Assembly (NCBI GenBank): GCA_037440765.1
Contig: JBBITL010000148.1
Span: forward strand, 1 to 6,275
Direction: 5' to 3'
Origin: DTKY01 sp037440765
GTDB lineage: Bacteria > Acidobacteriota > Terriglobia > Bryobacterales > Bryobacteraceae
DNA: 6,275 nt
Shown: positions 6,099 to 6,275 of the stretch, piece by piece
How the letters are laid out: every line of letters starts with the position of its first letter
Numbering within the stretch: position 1 is the stretch's first letter
The notes under the pieces: model-generated
The model's database searches: none
Told to the model about the DNA's origin: nothing
What the model saw: only the letters and a program-made list of their open reading frames with translations
Translations under genes and position numbers: made by a program

Positions 6099-6275
6099 TT
6101 GCGGACGGTGACGCGCGTGCCCTCGCCCTGCTTCGATTCGATCTCGAACTCGTCGACCAGCCGCCGCGTGCCGGGCAGACCCGCCCCGAGCCCGCCCGAC
6201 GTCGTGTAGCCGTCGCGCATCGCCTCCTCGATGTTCGCTATGCCCGGCCCGTGGTCCTGGGCCACCACTTCCAGG
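6086..6275 (-). CDS. rsbT: RsbT-like anti-sigma/switch serine kinase, C-terminal part (5' end outside window)
   Basis: RsbT is a GHKL-fold serine/threonine kinase. In the stressosome it phosphorylates RsbS and RsbR, then leaves to activate an RsbU-type phosphatase. Only the last ~62 residues are in the window, and the frame runs off the right edge. Read on the minus strand, they contain the G1 ATP-lid motif DHGPGI, then DGYTTSGGLGAGLPG (G2 box), RRLVDEFEIES, and the terminal GTRVTVRKWLR before a TGA (complement of 6086-6088). This pattern, especially GGLGxGLPG-x-RRL-x-DEFEI and the RKW ending, is characteristic of RsbT/RsbW-like kinases and closer to RsbT. The N box lies outside. The 3' end overlaps the rsbX start by 13 nt. 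rsbR and rsbS would be expected further to the right. Confidence 0.88.
   Translation of the reverse strand, partial: LEVVAQDHGPGIANIEEAMRDGYTTSGGLGAGLPGTRRLVDEFEIESKQGEGTRVTVRKWLR

Noticed and set aside
1..6275. CRISPR array, insertion sequence, tRNA/rRNA gene, phage genes or a new defence system
   Set aside because: No direct-repeat arrays, transposase motifs, tRNA-like folds or unexplained conserved genes are visible. Every stretch is covered by a recognised family.

Overview
This is a compact, high-GC bacterial window. From the left edge to about position 5780 it holds one co-directional plus-strand gene train with almost no intergenic space: infB (3' part only), a DUF503/YlxP-family gene, rbfA, apbE, hemE, hemH and the first ~275 codons of hemY. 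Junctions inside the train are tight. There is a 5-nt gap before rbfA, 1 nt before apbE, ATGA stop/start overlaps at apbE-hemE and hemE-hemH, and 1 nt before hemY. The largest gap is 39 nt, between infB and the DUF503 gene. No promoter or terminator is evident, so transcription probably enters from upstream (infB usually sits behind nusA).

The left third (1-2080) is the widely conserved translation and ribosome-maturation block infB-ylxP-rbfA. In many bacteria truB, or a DHH phosphoesterase and truB, follow. Here that place is taken by an exported FAD:protein FMN transferase (ApbE) and then hemE-hemH-hemY. Those three genes encode consecutive or near-consecutive late heme enzymes in the same order as the Bacillus hemEHY operon. 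The train thus links initiation and 30S assembly, flavinylation of exported redox proteins, and late heme synthesis.

The right end (about 5780-6275) is a different module on the minus strand. It holds the C-terminal part of an RsbT-like serine kinase (GHKL ATPase, cut by the window edge), which overlaps the start of an RsbX-like PP2C/SpoIIE phosphatase. These are parts of a stressosome or partner-switching signalling system.

The most notable feature is the boundary between the two modules. HemY similarity stops at about residue 275 of an expected ~450-470, and RsbX similarity stops at about residue 107 of an expected ~190-200. Both stop within the same ~15 bp (5772-5788), tail to tail. Both genes lose their C-terminal parts at one point. 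This indicates either a chimeric assembly join or a real deletion or rearrangement that removed the 3' ends of two convergent genes. It is not a normal gene boundary.

The organism is a GC-rich Gram-negative-type bacterium. Acidobacteriota is my best guess, from protein style and the combination of stressosome genes with HemY-type heme genes, but this is an impression with no database support. Apart from the junction, I see known families with some unusual residues and no clearly new system.
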